From Methanosarcina siciliae T4/M (GTDB lineage: Archaea > Halobacteriota > Methanosarcinia > Methanosarcinales > Methanosarcinaceae): a stretch of 64,000 bases of DNA. The notes under the pieces are model-generated. The model had not been told where the DNA came from, did no database searches, and worked only from the letters and a program-made list of their open reading frames with translations. Made by a program: the position numbers and the translations under genes. Shown here piece after piece: positions 8,923-16,547 of this stretch. Each line of letters begins with the position of its first letter. Position 1 is the first letter of the stretch. The stretch is from positions 2,976,001-3,040,000 of the forward strand of contig NZ_CP009506.1 of the NCBI RefSeq assembly GCF_000970085.1, given 5' to 3'.

Positions 8923-9534
8923 TCACTCTTTTCTACGCTGGAACACGAACATTAAACCCATTATTGCACCTATTGGAAGCACGATACTTGGAAACTCCGG
9001 GATATTTACATCATCCTCTGTTTCATATGTCAAATCATCGCAGGTTAAATAATTGGAACTATCGTGGAAAATTATGTATGCTATATTTGATCCTTGCACT
9101 TCAAGATAAGTAGTTTTATGGAGGTTTGAAGTACCATTAACGCTATCAATTTTTAGGCCGCTTTCGTCGTATGCTTCCAGGGTAACATTACTAACGCAAG
9201 TATACCATAAACCAGCCCTTTTAACCGGTTGATCAAACGAGGCTCTAAGTTCTGTTGGGACGTAGGACTCACCACCAAAGTGGAATGCAACGACATGTGT
9301 CCCAGAATGAGGAGGATAGTCACCATAATTATATTTTGGTACCACAGCGATGCCTATATCATTACCACCTGAGAACGTTACTCCAGAGTAATGTGTTCCA
9401 AAATCCTCAATTCCATCTCCCTCAGATAAGTCTTCAAAATCAATCGTAGTAACAGTTCCTGCAGCCGCTGGAAAAACCACTAGCAAAACAATGAAAACTG
9501 TTAGTAATAGATTTCTTGGCGATATTTCCTTCAT
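8923..9534 (-). CDS. Secreted protein with PEF-CTERM sorting signal
   Basis: A 203-residue exported protein. Residues 1-25 are a signal peptide (LLLTVFIVLLVVFPAAAG). The body, ~27-170, is beta-rich with FEDLSEGDGIEDFGTHYSGV and VVAFHF, like carbohydrate-binding or lectin-like modules whose sequences begin with I-D-F-E-D. The tail NIPEFPSIVLPIGAIMGLMF followed by QRRKE matches the archaeal PEF-CTERM pattern: a PEF motif, a hydrophobic helix and a basic end. This predicts processing and lipid attachment by an archaeosortase. The ligand is unknown. No archaeosortase gene is in the window. Confidence 0.8.
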   Translation of the reverse strand: MKEISPRNLLLTVFIVLLVVFPAAAGTVTTIDFEDLSEGDGIEDFGTHYSGVTFSGGNDIGIAVVPKYNYGDYPPHSGTHVVAFHFGGESYVPTELRASFDQPVKRAGLWYTCVSNVTLEAYDESGLKIDSVNGTSNLHKTTYLEVQGSNIAYIIFHDSSNYLTCDDLTYETEDDVNIPEFPSIVLPIGAIMGLMFVFQRRKE

Positions 9535-9664
9535 AATCTACCCCTACTTCTAGATTTTTTACTAATTTTTTTTGAAGTTATTTGCCTAACTTTATTAATA
9601 TTTTAAACCATGTTTATTTAAATTTTATAAGGATTTTTTTGCCTGAAAGCAAAGGAAAAATTAT

Positions 9665-9695
9665 GGGAAATTTGAGAAAGTTTTTCTCAATTCCC
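9665..9695 (-). terminator. Hairpin terminator of the 9722 gene
   Basis: GGGAAATTTGAGAAA pairs with TTTCTCAATTCCC around a short loop. On the minus strand it is followed by TTTTT. It starts 26 bases past the stop codon. Nearly the same hairpin follows four other loci in the window. Confidence 0.75.
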
Positions 9696-9721
9696 CTTTT
9701 TGTTTTTCATTTTTCTCCTCG

Positions 9722-11533
9722 TCAGATCATTGCAAACATATCCACAACATCATCAAAGTCTATCCTCTCATTCCCATTGAAGTCGAAATACTCCACAGGC
9801 ATGTTTTCCTCTACCCAGTCCATGTTATGGAAGTAAGCTACTATGTCTACGAAACTGAACTCCCCGTTTCCGGTGAGGTCTTCATAGAGTCCGTCTCCGT
9901 CAAGGTCCTTAGGTGCATATTCCTGATCCGGCAGAGGACTGAGGAAGGTCACTTCAATTGTCCCGGTTAAAAACTCTGGTTCGATAACGTTTCCGGAGTC
10001 GTCATCCAGACGGTCAACCCCTATCGAAAGATTCACAGACCCGTATTCCTTTCCAGAAACAGCTAGGATGGCGAGCACAACACCTGCTGCTCCTTCCTTA
10101 ACAACGTCTCCCCCGTCAACAGTCTTCAGGTAGATCGAAGTCCCTGGCAAGGAAGAGTTCTCAGTAATCAATGCCCAGGTAGGGTACTTAATATCAACTA
10201 CCTCGGCAACATCCGGGTCGTCGAGAGCAACAGTCAGGTTGTAGCCTGAAAAACCTGCAGGGAAATTACTGGCAATGATACTTATTTCAGTGGATTCGTT
10301 TTCTGAAACTGAGGAACTTGCAGGGTCGAAATAGAGAGTAACAGTTGACCCGGAAGCTTCGGAAACTTCGATGTAATCCGATTTCAACTTAAAGTCAGAA
10401 CCTGCATTATTTTCCACAGTCAGGTTGACGGTATAGTTACCTGCTTTAGAATAAGTATGCGAGGGGCTCTGCTCGGTTGAAGTATCTCCGTCCCCGAAGT
10501 CCCATGACCAGGAGGTCGGAGACCCGGTAGATTCATCCGTGAAGTTGACTGTTAAAGGCGCATCTCCAGATGTCGGTGATGCTGTGAATGCAGCAACGGG
10601 GATAACAGGACCGCTACCGCCAAAGTAGTTTTCAAAAGGCTGCATCAGGGAATAGTTATCGGCTCCCAGGCTGTCAGGTAAGACGTACGGCTCGTCCCCT
10701 ATTCCATCACCGTTGGTGTCTGTACCGTTGTAGTCGGACCAGTAGTTGCCCATGTAGCCGGTGTAGGTTGTGCCGTTGTAGGTATATGTGATTTGATCTG
10801 GAGAAGACCAGCTAATGGAAGGAACTGTACCTGTAACCATCGTAATTTGTGAATTATTAGATATACTGTTTAAATATATTTTATTATCAGTTCCTGGATT
10901 ATAGAACCAAAAACCAATCTTATTTGATTCGATGCGATTATTCTTAACCGTGTTATTAACAACATTAGCATAAAAAAAGATAGCTGCTGCATTTTTATTG
11001 CTTTTAATTGTATTATTGGAAATTACACATGAATTTGCACTCATATATAAAGCAAAATTTTTTGTACAATTTGAAATAACATTATTTTTGAATACGGTTC
11101 GATCTGCTCTCAATTGAACCGGAGTTGATGCACTTATTCCATCAAATACACAATCACTAATGATTAAATCAGAAACAGTGCCTTCACCAATAGCAATTTG
11201 AGGTTGTGCCGATGTTTTTATTCCTTTAAGAACAGTACCAGTTGCATTATCAGAAGCTCTTGATCCTTCAGGGAGGTAAATACTGCTGCTAACTGTTACG
11301 ACATCATCACCTTCTCCGATGATGCTTATGTATGGCTTGTTGACATTGAAACCGAGATAGTCACCTGCATACACGTAAATAGTATCTCCGGAAGAAGCGC
11401 TATCAACAGCAGTTTGTATGTCTATAAAATCTGCTCCACCACTATCGTCTACATACCAGGTCTTTGCTTCTGCAGGTCCTATTAATACCATACAGATAAG
11501 TGCAAAAAGAATTAGAAACATTCCTTTATTCAT
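9722..11533 (-). CDS. Surface protein: beta-helix (NosD-like), PKD, cohesin-like, dockerin
   Basis: A 603-residue exported protein and the smallest of the dockerin family here. Residues 1-23 are a signal peptide (LFALICMVLIGPAEA). Residues ~25-300 form a right-handed parallel beta-helix of the NosD/PbH1 type, beginning WYVDDSGGADFIDIQTAVDS and ending YMGNYWSDYNGTDTNGDGIG. A PKD domain follows (~308-393; WSWDFGDGDTSTEQSPSHTY). Next is a cohesin-like domain (~395-530; VTLYFDPASSSVSENESTEI, then FSGYNLTVALDDPDVAEVVD). A C-terminal dockerin has two Ca-binding loops (DLDGDGLYEDLTGNGEF and DFNGNERIDFDD); the second has E where the paralogues have G. Many N-x-S/T sequons suggest glycosylation. It is expected at the cell surface, where cohesin and dockerin could join neighbouring molecules; binding is inferred. 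Confidence 0.9.
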   Translation of the reverse strand: MNKGMFLILFALICMVLIGPAEAKTWYVDDSGGADFIDIQTAVDSASSGDTIYVYAGDYLGFNVNKPYISIIGEGDDVVTVSSSIYLPEGSRASDNATGTVLKGIKTSAQPQIAIGEGTVSDLIISDCVFDGISASTPVQLRADRTVFKNNVISNCTKNFALYMSANSCVISNNTIKSNKNAAAIFFYANVVNNTVKNNRIESNKIGFWFYNPGTDNKIYLNSISNNSQITMVTGTVPSISWSSPDQITYTYNGTTYTGYMGNYWSDYNGTDTNGDGIGDEPYVLPDSLGADNYSLMQPFENYFGGSGPVIPVAAFTASPTSGDAPLTVNFTDESTGSPTSWSWDFGDGDTSTEQSPSHTYSKAGNYTVNLTVENNAGSDFKLKSDYIEVSEASGSTVTLYFDPASSSVSENESTEISIIASNFPAGFSGYNLTVALDDPDVAEVVDIKYPTWALITENSSLPGTSIYLKTVDGGDVVKEGAAGVVLAILAVSGKEYGSVNLSIGVDRLDDDSGNVIEPEFLTGTIEVTFLSPLPDQEYAPKDLDGDGLYEDLTGNGEFSFVDIVAYFHNMDWVEENMPVEYFDFNGNERIDFDDVVDMFAMI

Positions 11534-11965
11534 CTGTCATTCACTCCTCATTCTGAAATTTTTGTTTGAAACTCCTGTGATTGTGGTCTTTTTCAGCAGG
11601 ATCTTGGAGGATGTTCGGGATTGAATCACAATTATTTTGTAGCTCTTTTAGTCTGAAGGGGAATCTCCCAATAATAAAAAACAAAAAAATTTGCGGTGCA
11701 TATAAAAAACCTGGAGTTGCGCTATATCGTGTTTTTCAGATCAGCCCAAGTTATTGAGTTAAAATCACTGTACATAATTTAGTTCCCATTTCTGAAGTCA
11801 AGAACGAAACTTTCCAACTAATGCTGCCCTCTGCCATTATTCCAATATTTTGTTCAATGTTATGAGATTTATCATGATTTGGATTCTAAATCTTCTGGAG
11901 AGGATCACATTTCAGACTTGAATAATTTAGTATGAAAAAATGATTACGATGTATATAAATCAATC
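11534..11965 (-). promoter_or_regulatory. Conserved long leader and promoter of the 9722 gene
   Basis: About 400 bases upstream of the start codon are shared with the genes starting at 28720, 53059 and 57765. Conserved blocks include TTGAATCACAATTATTTTGT, GAAGTCAAGAACGAAACTTT and TCTGGAGAGGATCA (plus-strand reading). A TATA-like GTATATAAAT lies at 11951-11960, about 418 bases from the start codon. The transcript would therefore have an unusually long 5' UTR. Confidence 0.6.
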
Positions 11966-12044
11966 TAAAAAATAAGAATGTTGCCCTTTTATATATATGA
12001 TGAGTAATAAAAATAAATCAATTCGTAACACATATTTTGCATAG

Positions 12045-12154
12045 TTGAACTAAAAAGGTTGAACTGAAAAGGTTGAACTGAAAAGGTTGAACTGAAAAGG
12101 TTGAACTGAAAAGGTTGAACTGAAAAGGTTGAACTGAAAAGGTTGAACTGAAAA
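12045..12154. repeat. 14-base tandem repeat, about eight copies
   Basis: The unit TTGAACTGAAAAGG is repeated eight times head to tail; the first copy has TTGAACTAAAAAGG and the last ends in TTGAACTGAAAATC. The unit occurs once at the equivalent place near 53.70 and 58.42 kb, so it is an expansion of one segment of a dispersed element whose right end (TAAGTCCTA) is at about 12244. Confidence 0.95.
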
Positions 12155-12343
12155 TCAACTGCATTAAATCTTCAACTGTCTACACTATGTGTCTCTAAGA
12201 AAGTCTAATGCATTTGATTTTGAAACCCAAATGCGTAAGTCCTAATACTGGAAGAAGTACTTCTACCTGATTACAAAAAACGCTTCAACCGCGTGAGTCC
12301 TATCATTGAACGTGTTTTCAAATAAATGAAAGGAAGAAATTGT

Positions 12344-12374
12344 GGGAAATTTGAGAAAGTTTCCATCAATTCCC
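12344..12374 (-). terminator. Relic copy of the dockerin-gene terminator hairpin
   Basis: GGGAAATTTGAGAAA and CAATTCCC are retained, but the right arm has changed from TTTCTC to TTCCAT, so the stem is weaker. It lies downstream of a dockerin fragment rather than of an intact gene. Confidence 0.6.
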
Positions 12375-12409
12375 CTTTTTGTTTTTTTATTCTCTTTTAT
12401 TCTCCTCAA

Positions 12410-12490
12410 TCATATCATTCCAAACATGTCCACGACATCATCAAAGTCTATCCTCCCGTTTCCGTTGAAATCGAAGTACTCCACCGGCAT
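12410..12490 (-). pseudogene. Relic of a dockerin C-terminus
   Basis: The last 26 codons of the dockerin family plus stop are preserved: MPVEYFDFNGNGRIDFDD then VVDMFGMI. Upstream the homology stops at once and gives way to an 18-base tandem repeat and then the 3' end of a TPR gene. It shows that a full dockerin gene once ended here. Confidence 0.85.
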
Positions 12491-12499
12491 TAATTCTTC

Positions 12500-12535
12500 T
12501 TTTTGGTTCTCAAACTCTTTTTGGTTCTCAAACTC
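12500..12535. repeat. Two tandem copies of an 18-base repeat
   Basis: TTTTTGGTTCTCAAACTC occurs twice in direct succession, exactly at the junction between the dockerin relic and the 3' flank of the TPR gene. It may mark the recombination point. Confidence 0.85.
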
Positions 12536-12613
12536 TTTTTAAACCTCCTCTGGCTCCGGAACATATCAGTTTTCCACGTCTGTTTTATTTTCCTGGTTGT
12601 CCCCAGTTTCGTG

Positions 12614-15600
12614 TCAGTGTTGTTCCTTCTGCCTCTCTCCGGAGGAGGTATTGGTTACCTGCTGAGGAGTTTCGGTTATGTTTATGCTGGTATTGTCAGA
12701 ATAGTTTCCTTCTCCTTTGTACCATCTTACAGGCAGAGAGTAGTTAAGGTCACTTCTGTATGTTTCGGGGATAAAGATGCGGGTTCCCCTGTTCTGAAGA
12801 GCTGTAACAAAGCCGGGGTCGATAGAATCAAGTTTTGTTTTACATGCCGAAGCATCCTCGTATTCCTTTATGCGGTAGTGTGCAAAACGCTTGTTATAAA
12901 GGATAGACGGTTCATTAGGATTGATTGCAAGAGCACCGTTATATGAATTGATCGACTCGTTAACATCTCCCATTACATTGTATAGATACCCCCTATTGTA
13001 CCACGCCGTTATACAATCTGGTTTTAGCGTCACCACTTTATCAAAGCTTTCAACGGCAGCAATGTTGCTGCTTATTGCGAAATTAGCGCATCCTTTGAAG
13101 TACCAGGCAGTGGCATTATTCGGGGCATACTCAATGGCTTTGTCATAGCTGGCAATTGCCTCCTGATATTTCTCCATTTTAGCGTAAGCAAAACCCTTGT
13201 TATTTATTGCATCAATATTTTTCGGGTCAAGTGCAAGGATCCGGTCATAACAGGCTATTGCAGTCTCGAAATCTCCCATCGCTTCAAGGGTCTTACCCTG
13301 GCGGTACATTATCTCTCTGTTTTCAGGTGTAATCCGGAGAATCTCCCCATAGGTTGAAGCAGCTTCTTCATACCTCCCGAGTTCTTCAAACAAAGAAGCT
13401 TTCTCAGTCATTGCCTTTGAATTGGAAGGGTCAAGCTGCAAGATTCTGTCGTAGTCCTCCAGGGCTTCTTCCTGCCTTCCGGACTTTATCAGGGAAAAAG
13501 CCCGACCATCCAGGGCCCCTATGTTTTCCGGCTCAAGTTCTAGAAGAGGGTTGAAACATTCAACTGCTTCCTCGTACCTGCCAAGATTTACAAGGGCCTG
13601 CGATTTTCCCTGCAGGGCTTCAGGGTCACTGGTGTTGGTAGCAAGTAACTGGTCGTAGTAAGCAACCGCTTCTTCCGATTTCCCAAGGGTGTTCAAGACG
13701 GAAGCCATGCCGTACAAGGCATTGCTCGACTGAGGGTCAAGATCGAGAGCTTTTTTGTAACACTCCAGAGCTTCCTCGCTTCTTCCGAGTTTGTCAAGGG
13801 CAGAGCCTTTCTCATACCAGGCTTCGGTGCGTAAGGGGTTAATCGAAAGAGCCGTATCGTAAGCATACAGGGCATCCTCATGCATGTTAAGTTTGCTGTA
13901 TGCTGAAGCTTTGCCGTACCAGGCTGCATCGTAGCTGAATTCCGGGCTCAGGTCATCAAAGTTCTCTGAAATGTCCGAGCTCTCCTCAGTAAGTGTATAT
14001 TTATAGCTCAGAAGGTAAGACCAGAAGCCTCCCGAAATTGCACTTTTAGGACTGACCTCCATTTTTTTCCCTTCCGATGAATTGGGAGTCAAAACCCCAT
14101 CCAGTTCTTCCGTATTCTTGTTTAATCTGAATCGAGCAACAGAATACCCTTGATTTATCCGGAGAGCCTTACTGTAACAGTCTGAAGCTTCCTGGTGCCT
14201 TTCGAGCTGGTCAAGAAGAAGACCCTTGTTGTACCAGATTTCAGCACTATCAGGGGCTGCGGCAAGAACTTTTTCATAGCATACAAGAGCCTCTTCATAG
14301 TCTCCTGTTTTTGCCAGGGCAAAAGCTTTGCCGTACCATGCAAGTGTATAGTTTTCATCAAGGTTTACAGCTTTATCAAAATTTTTTGCGGCATCTTTGT
14401 ATTGCCCAAGTTTTGAAAAATCGTATCCTTTTCTGTACCAGACTTTCGCATATCCGGAGTCCAGTTTCAGGGCTTTATCATAGCAGTTAGCAGCTTCTTC
14501 ATACCTGTTAAGTCTGTCAAGATCCTGGCCTTTCCTGTACCAGACCATTGCGTGTCCTGATTCTGTCTCCAGTACACTATCATAACATTCAAGAGCAGAT
14601 TCGTAGTTTTCGAGTTTATCAAAAGCCAGTCCTTTGTCGTACCAGATTTTAACTGCAGAAGATTTAAACTCGGGAACTTCAGAATACCCGGGAAGTGAAG
14701 AATCATAAGCATTAAACTCTTCGAGAAGAGCATCTCCAACCTCCTCCACCTCAATTCCTGCATCCGGATTAAGGGCTCTGTCATAGCATGTTATTGCAGC
14801 GTCGTAATCTCCCATCGCATTAAGCACGGAACCTTTACTGTACCATGCATCAGCGTTATCAGGACTGTAAATGAGAATCTCTTCATAGCACTGCAGGGCC
14901 TCTTCGTTTCTACCAAGCTGCTCGAGACAGAAACCTTTCTTCTGCAAGGCACTGAGGTTTTCAGGCTCTGAAAGGAGGACAAATTCGTAACAGGTCAGGG
15001 CATCCTGATACATCTCCATCCCCTCAAGGTCTACGCCTTTATTATACCAGGCCTCCGTAAGGTCAGGATTGAGGGAAATTGCTTTGTCGTAACATTGTAT
15101 TGCAGCTTCATAATCTCCGGACATATCATACATTATACCTTTCTGAGTCCAGAGTTCAAAGTCGTCAGGAGTAATATTAAGTGCTTCGTCAAAACACTTC
15201 ATTGCTTCTTCGTAGTTTTCAAGCCCGGTGTAAGCTTTCCCCTTCATTTGCAGAGTTTCGGACACGTTGGAGCCCAGGTCAATTGAACTATCATAAGAAG
15301 CTAATGCCTCCTGTTCCAGACCGAGTTTCTCAGAGGCAAGGGCTTTCTGGAACCAGACTCTGGAAAGATAGCTGTCCATAGAGAAACTTTTCTCATAACA
15401 ATTGAGAGCCTCTACATAATTTTGTGTCTGAAGATATTCATCGCCTTTTTGATACCAGCTCCAGGAAGAAGCCGGGAAGTTTTCAAGAGCTCTATCATAG
15501 CAGTCAATAGCTTCTTCGTATCTTTCGAGCGATGTCAGAGCACAACCCTTTCCATACCATGCCATTGAAGAATTCGAATCCATTTCAAGTGCGTCGTCAA

Positions 15601-15856
15601 AACATTCCATAGAAAGCTCGTATTCTTTAAGAGAATAGAGATTATTGCCGTTCTTTATCAGGCCTTCTACAGAAACAGGACGCTGCGCAAGTACCTCTTC
15701 AAGTGAGGGAGGAGAAACAGGCTCGGCATCTCCTACAGTATCCTTCTGGTCCTCCACTGCTCCTGCTACATGTAAAAAACCTGTACTGGCATATAAACTA
15801 CAGGTCAGAAGAATGAAGAAACAAGCAATCAGGTAAATTTTTTTAATTGAGCTCAT
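12614..15856 (-). CDS. Secreted TPR-repeat protein, 1080 residues
   Basis: A protein of more than twenty tetratricopeptide repeats (typical units: AWYGKGCALTSLERYEEAID, CYDRALEL). Residues 1-33 form a signal peptide or membrane anchor (IYLIACFFILLTCSLYAS), so the repeats should face outside the cell. Repeats run from about residue 65 to 1000, interrupted near 370-400 and 580-650 by non-repeat linkers; the second contains FWSYLLSYKYTL. The C-terminal ~60 residues are rich in N-x-S/T sequons. TPR arrays are protein-binding scaffolds; the partners are unknown. Unlike its neighbours it has no dockerin. Its 3' flank carries a dockerin relic and the family terminator, suggesting that the TPR gene replaced a dockerin protein. 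A conserved structured motif lies ~250 bases upstream. Confidence 0.92.
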   Translation of the reverse strand: MSSIKKIYLIACFFILLTCSLYASTGFLHVAGAVEDQKDTVGDAEPVSPPSLEEVLAQRPVSVEGLIKNGNNLYSLKEYELSMECFDDALEMDSNSSMAWYGKGCALTSLERYEEAIDCYDRALENFPASSWSWYQKGDEYLQTQNYVEALNCYEKSFSMDSYLSRVWFQKALASEKLGLEQEALASYDSSIDLGSNVSETLQMKGKAYTGLENYEEAMKCFDEALNITPDDFELWTQKGIMYDMSGDYEAAIQCYDKAISLNPDLTEAWYNKGVDLEGMEMYQDALTCYEFVLLSEPENLSALQKKGFCLEQLGRNEEALQCYEEILIYSPDNADAWYSKGSVLNAMGDYDAAITCYDRALNPDAGIEVEEVGDALLEEFNAYDSSLPGYSEVPEFKSSAVKIWYDKGLAFDKLENYESALECYDSVLETESGHAMVWYRKGQDLDRLNRYEEAANCYDKALKLDSGYAKVWYRKGYDFSKLGQYKDAAKNFDKAVNLDENYTLAWYGKAFALAKTGDYEEALVCYEKVLAAAPDSAEIWYNKGLLLDQLERHQEASDCYSKALRINQGYSVARFRLNKNTEELDGVLTPNSSEGKKMEVSPKSAISGGFWSYLLSYKYTLTEESSDISENFDDLSPEFSYDAAWYGKASAYSKLNMHEDALYAYDTALSINPLRTEAWYEKGSALDKLGRSEEALECYKKALDLDPQSSNALYGMASVLNTLGKSEEAVAYYDQLLATNTSDPEALQGKSQALVNLGRYEEAVECFNPLLELEPENIGALDGRAFSLIKSGRQEEALEDYDRILQLDPSNSKAMTEKASLFEELGRYEEAASTYGEILRITPENREIMYRQGKTLEAMGDFETAIACYDRILALDPKNIDAINNKGFAYAKMEKYQEAIASYDKAIEYAPNNATAWYFKGCANFAISSNIAAVESFDKVVTLKPDCITAWYNRGYLYNVMGDVNESINSYNGALAINPNEPSILYNKRFAHYRIKEYEDASACKTKLDSIDPGFVTALQNRGTRIFIPETYRSDLNYSLPVRWYKGEGNYSDNTSINITETPQQVTNTSSGERQKEQH

Positions 15857-16481
15857 TAAATACCCCGATTTATTCTAATGAGTTCCTGTGGTATATTTTC
15901 ATAAGCAGTCCCATCAGTATCCTTTTAAGTCGCTCTGGTATTTTTGAATGTTATAAACAAGAACATCGAGACTAATATAACTATTTTAATCCTCTTACTA
16001 CCTAAATTCTCTTTGCTCCACACCAAGATATTTTATCCAGTTTAAACCGGATTTCTTTCCTATAAGTTTTCAGTAGTTTCTTAGTTAATTTGAAGAGGAT
16101 ATGTTTTTTTCATGCTCTCCGATTAACCTCTCAACTAACCGACAACCGGTTATCTTCCCACTGGTTCGGTTTCTCTAATAAAGACTCTGATTATGTTTTT
16201 TGTGATATTAGTCTGCTGGCTTTTTTCGGCCTATCAGCACAATATCGTTTTAGGGTCCTTAAAAATTGGTAAGATTGTTAAGGATTAATGAGCTTTATTT
16301 CTGAGATTAATTATTGTTTTATTGTTTCCCAGAGAAAAATACATGTGCAAAATAATTTTTTGCATTTAAATAAATATTTTATCTCAATTTATGTTTTAAA
16401 CGCTGATTGGTCCTCTTCTAATGTGAAATTTTGTATGAAAGAAAAATGGGCTCAAATGCCATAATTACGAGAAAAAATTAT
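15857..16481. other. Intergenic region upstream of the TPR gene
   Basis: No gene was seen. It carries a ~147-base conserved motif (16104-16250) also found near 30.8 kb. The rest is AT-rich, should hold the TPR promoter, and borders the terminator of the 16548 gene. Confidence 0.6.
16104..16250 (-). ncRNA. Conserved structured leader motif, copy A
   Basis: The segment is highly similar over its full length to 30774-30920. On the minus strand it can form GGTTAGT/GTTAATC around a six-base loop and CTAATA/TATTAG around a longer one. Compared with copy B, the first stem changes C-G to U-G and G-C to G-U, so pairing is kept. It lies upstream of the TPR gene. The family is not recognised; it could be a cis-regulatory RNA or a small RNA. 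Confidence 0.45.
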
Positions 16482-16512
16482 GGGAAATTTAAGAAAATTT
16501 TTCTCAATTCCC
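16482..16512 (-). terminator. Hairpin terminator of the 16548 gene
   Basis: GGGAAATTTAAGAAAA pairs with TTCTCAATTCCC and is followed on the minus strand by a T-rich run. It is the same family hairpin, starting 35 bases past the stop codon. Confidence 0.75.
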
Positions 16513-16547
16513 CTTTTTGTTTTTTCATTCTCTTTTGTTCTCCTCAA

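Noticed and set aside
12045..12154. Possible CRISPR array
   Set aside because: The 14-base units are directly adjacent with no spacers; it is a simple tandem repeat. No cas genes are present.
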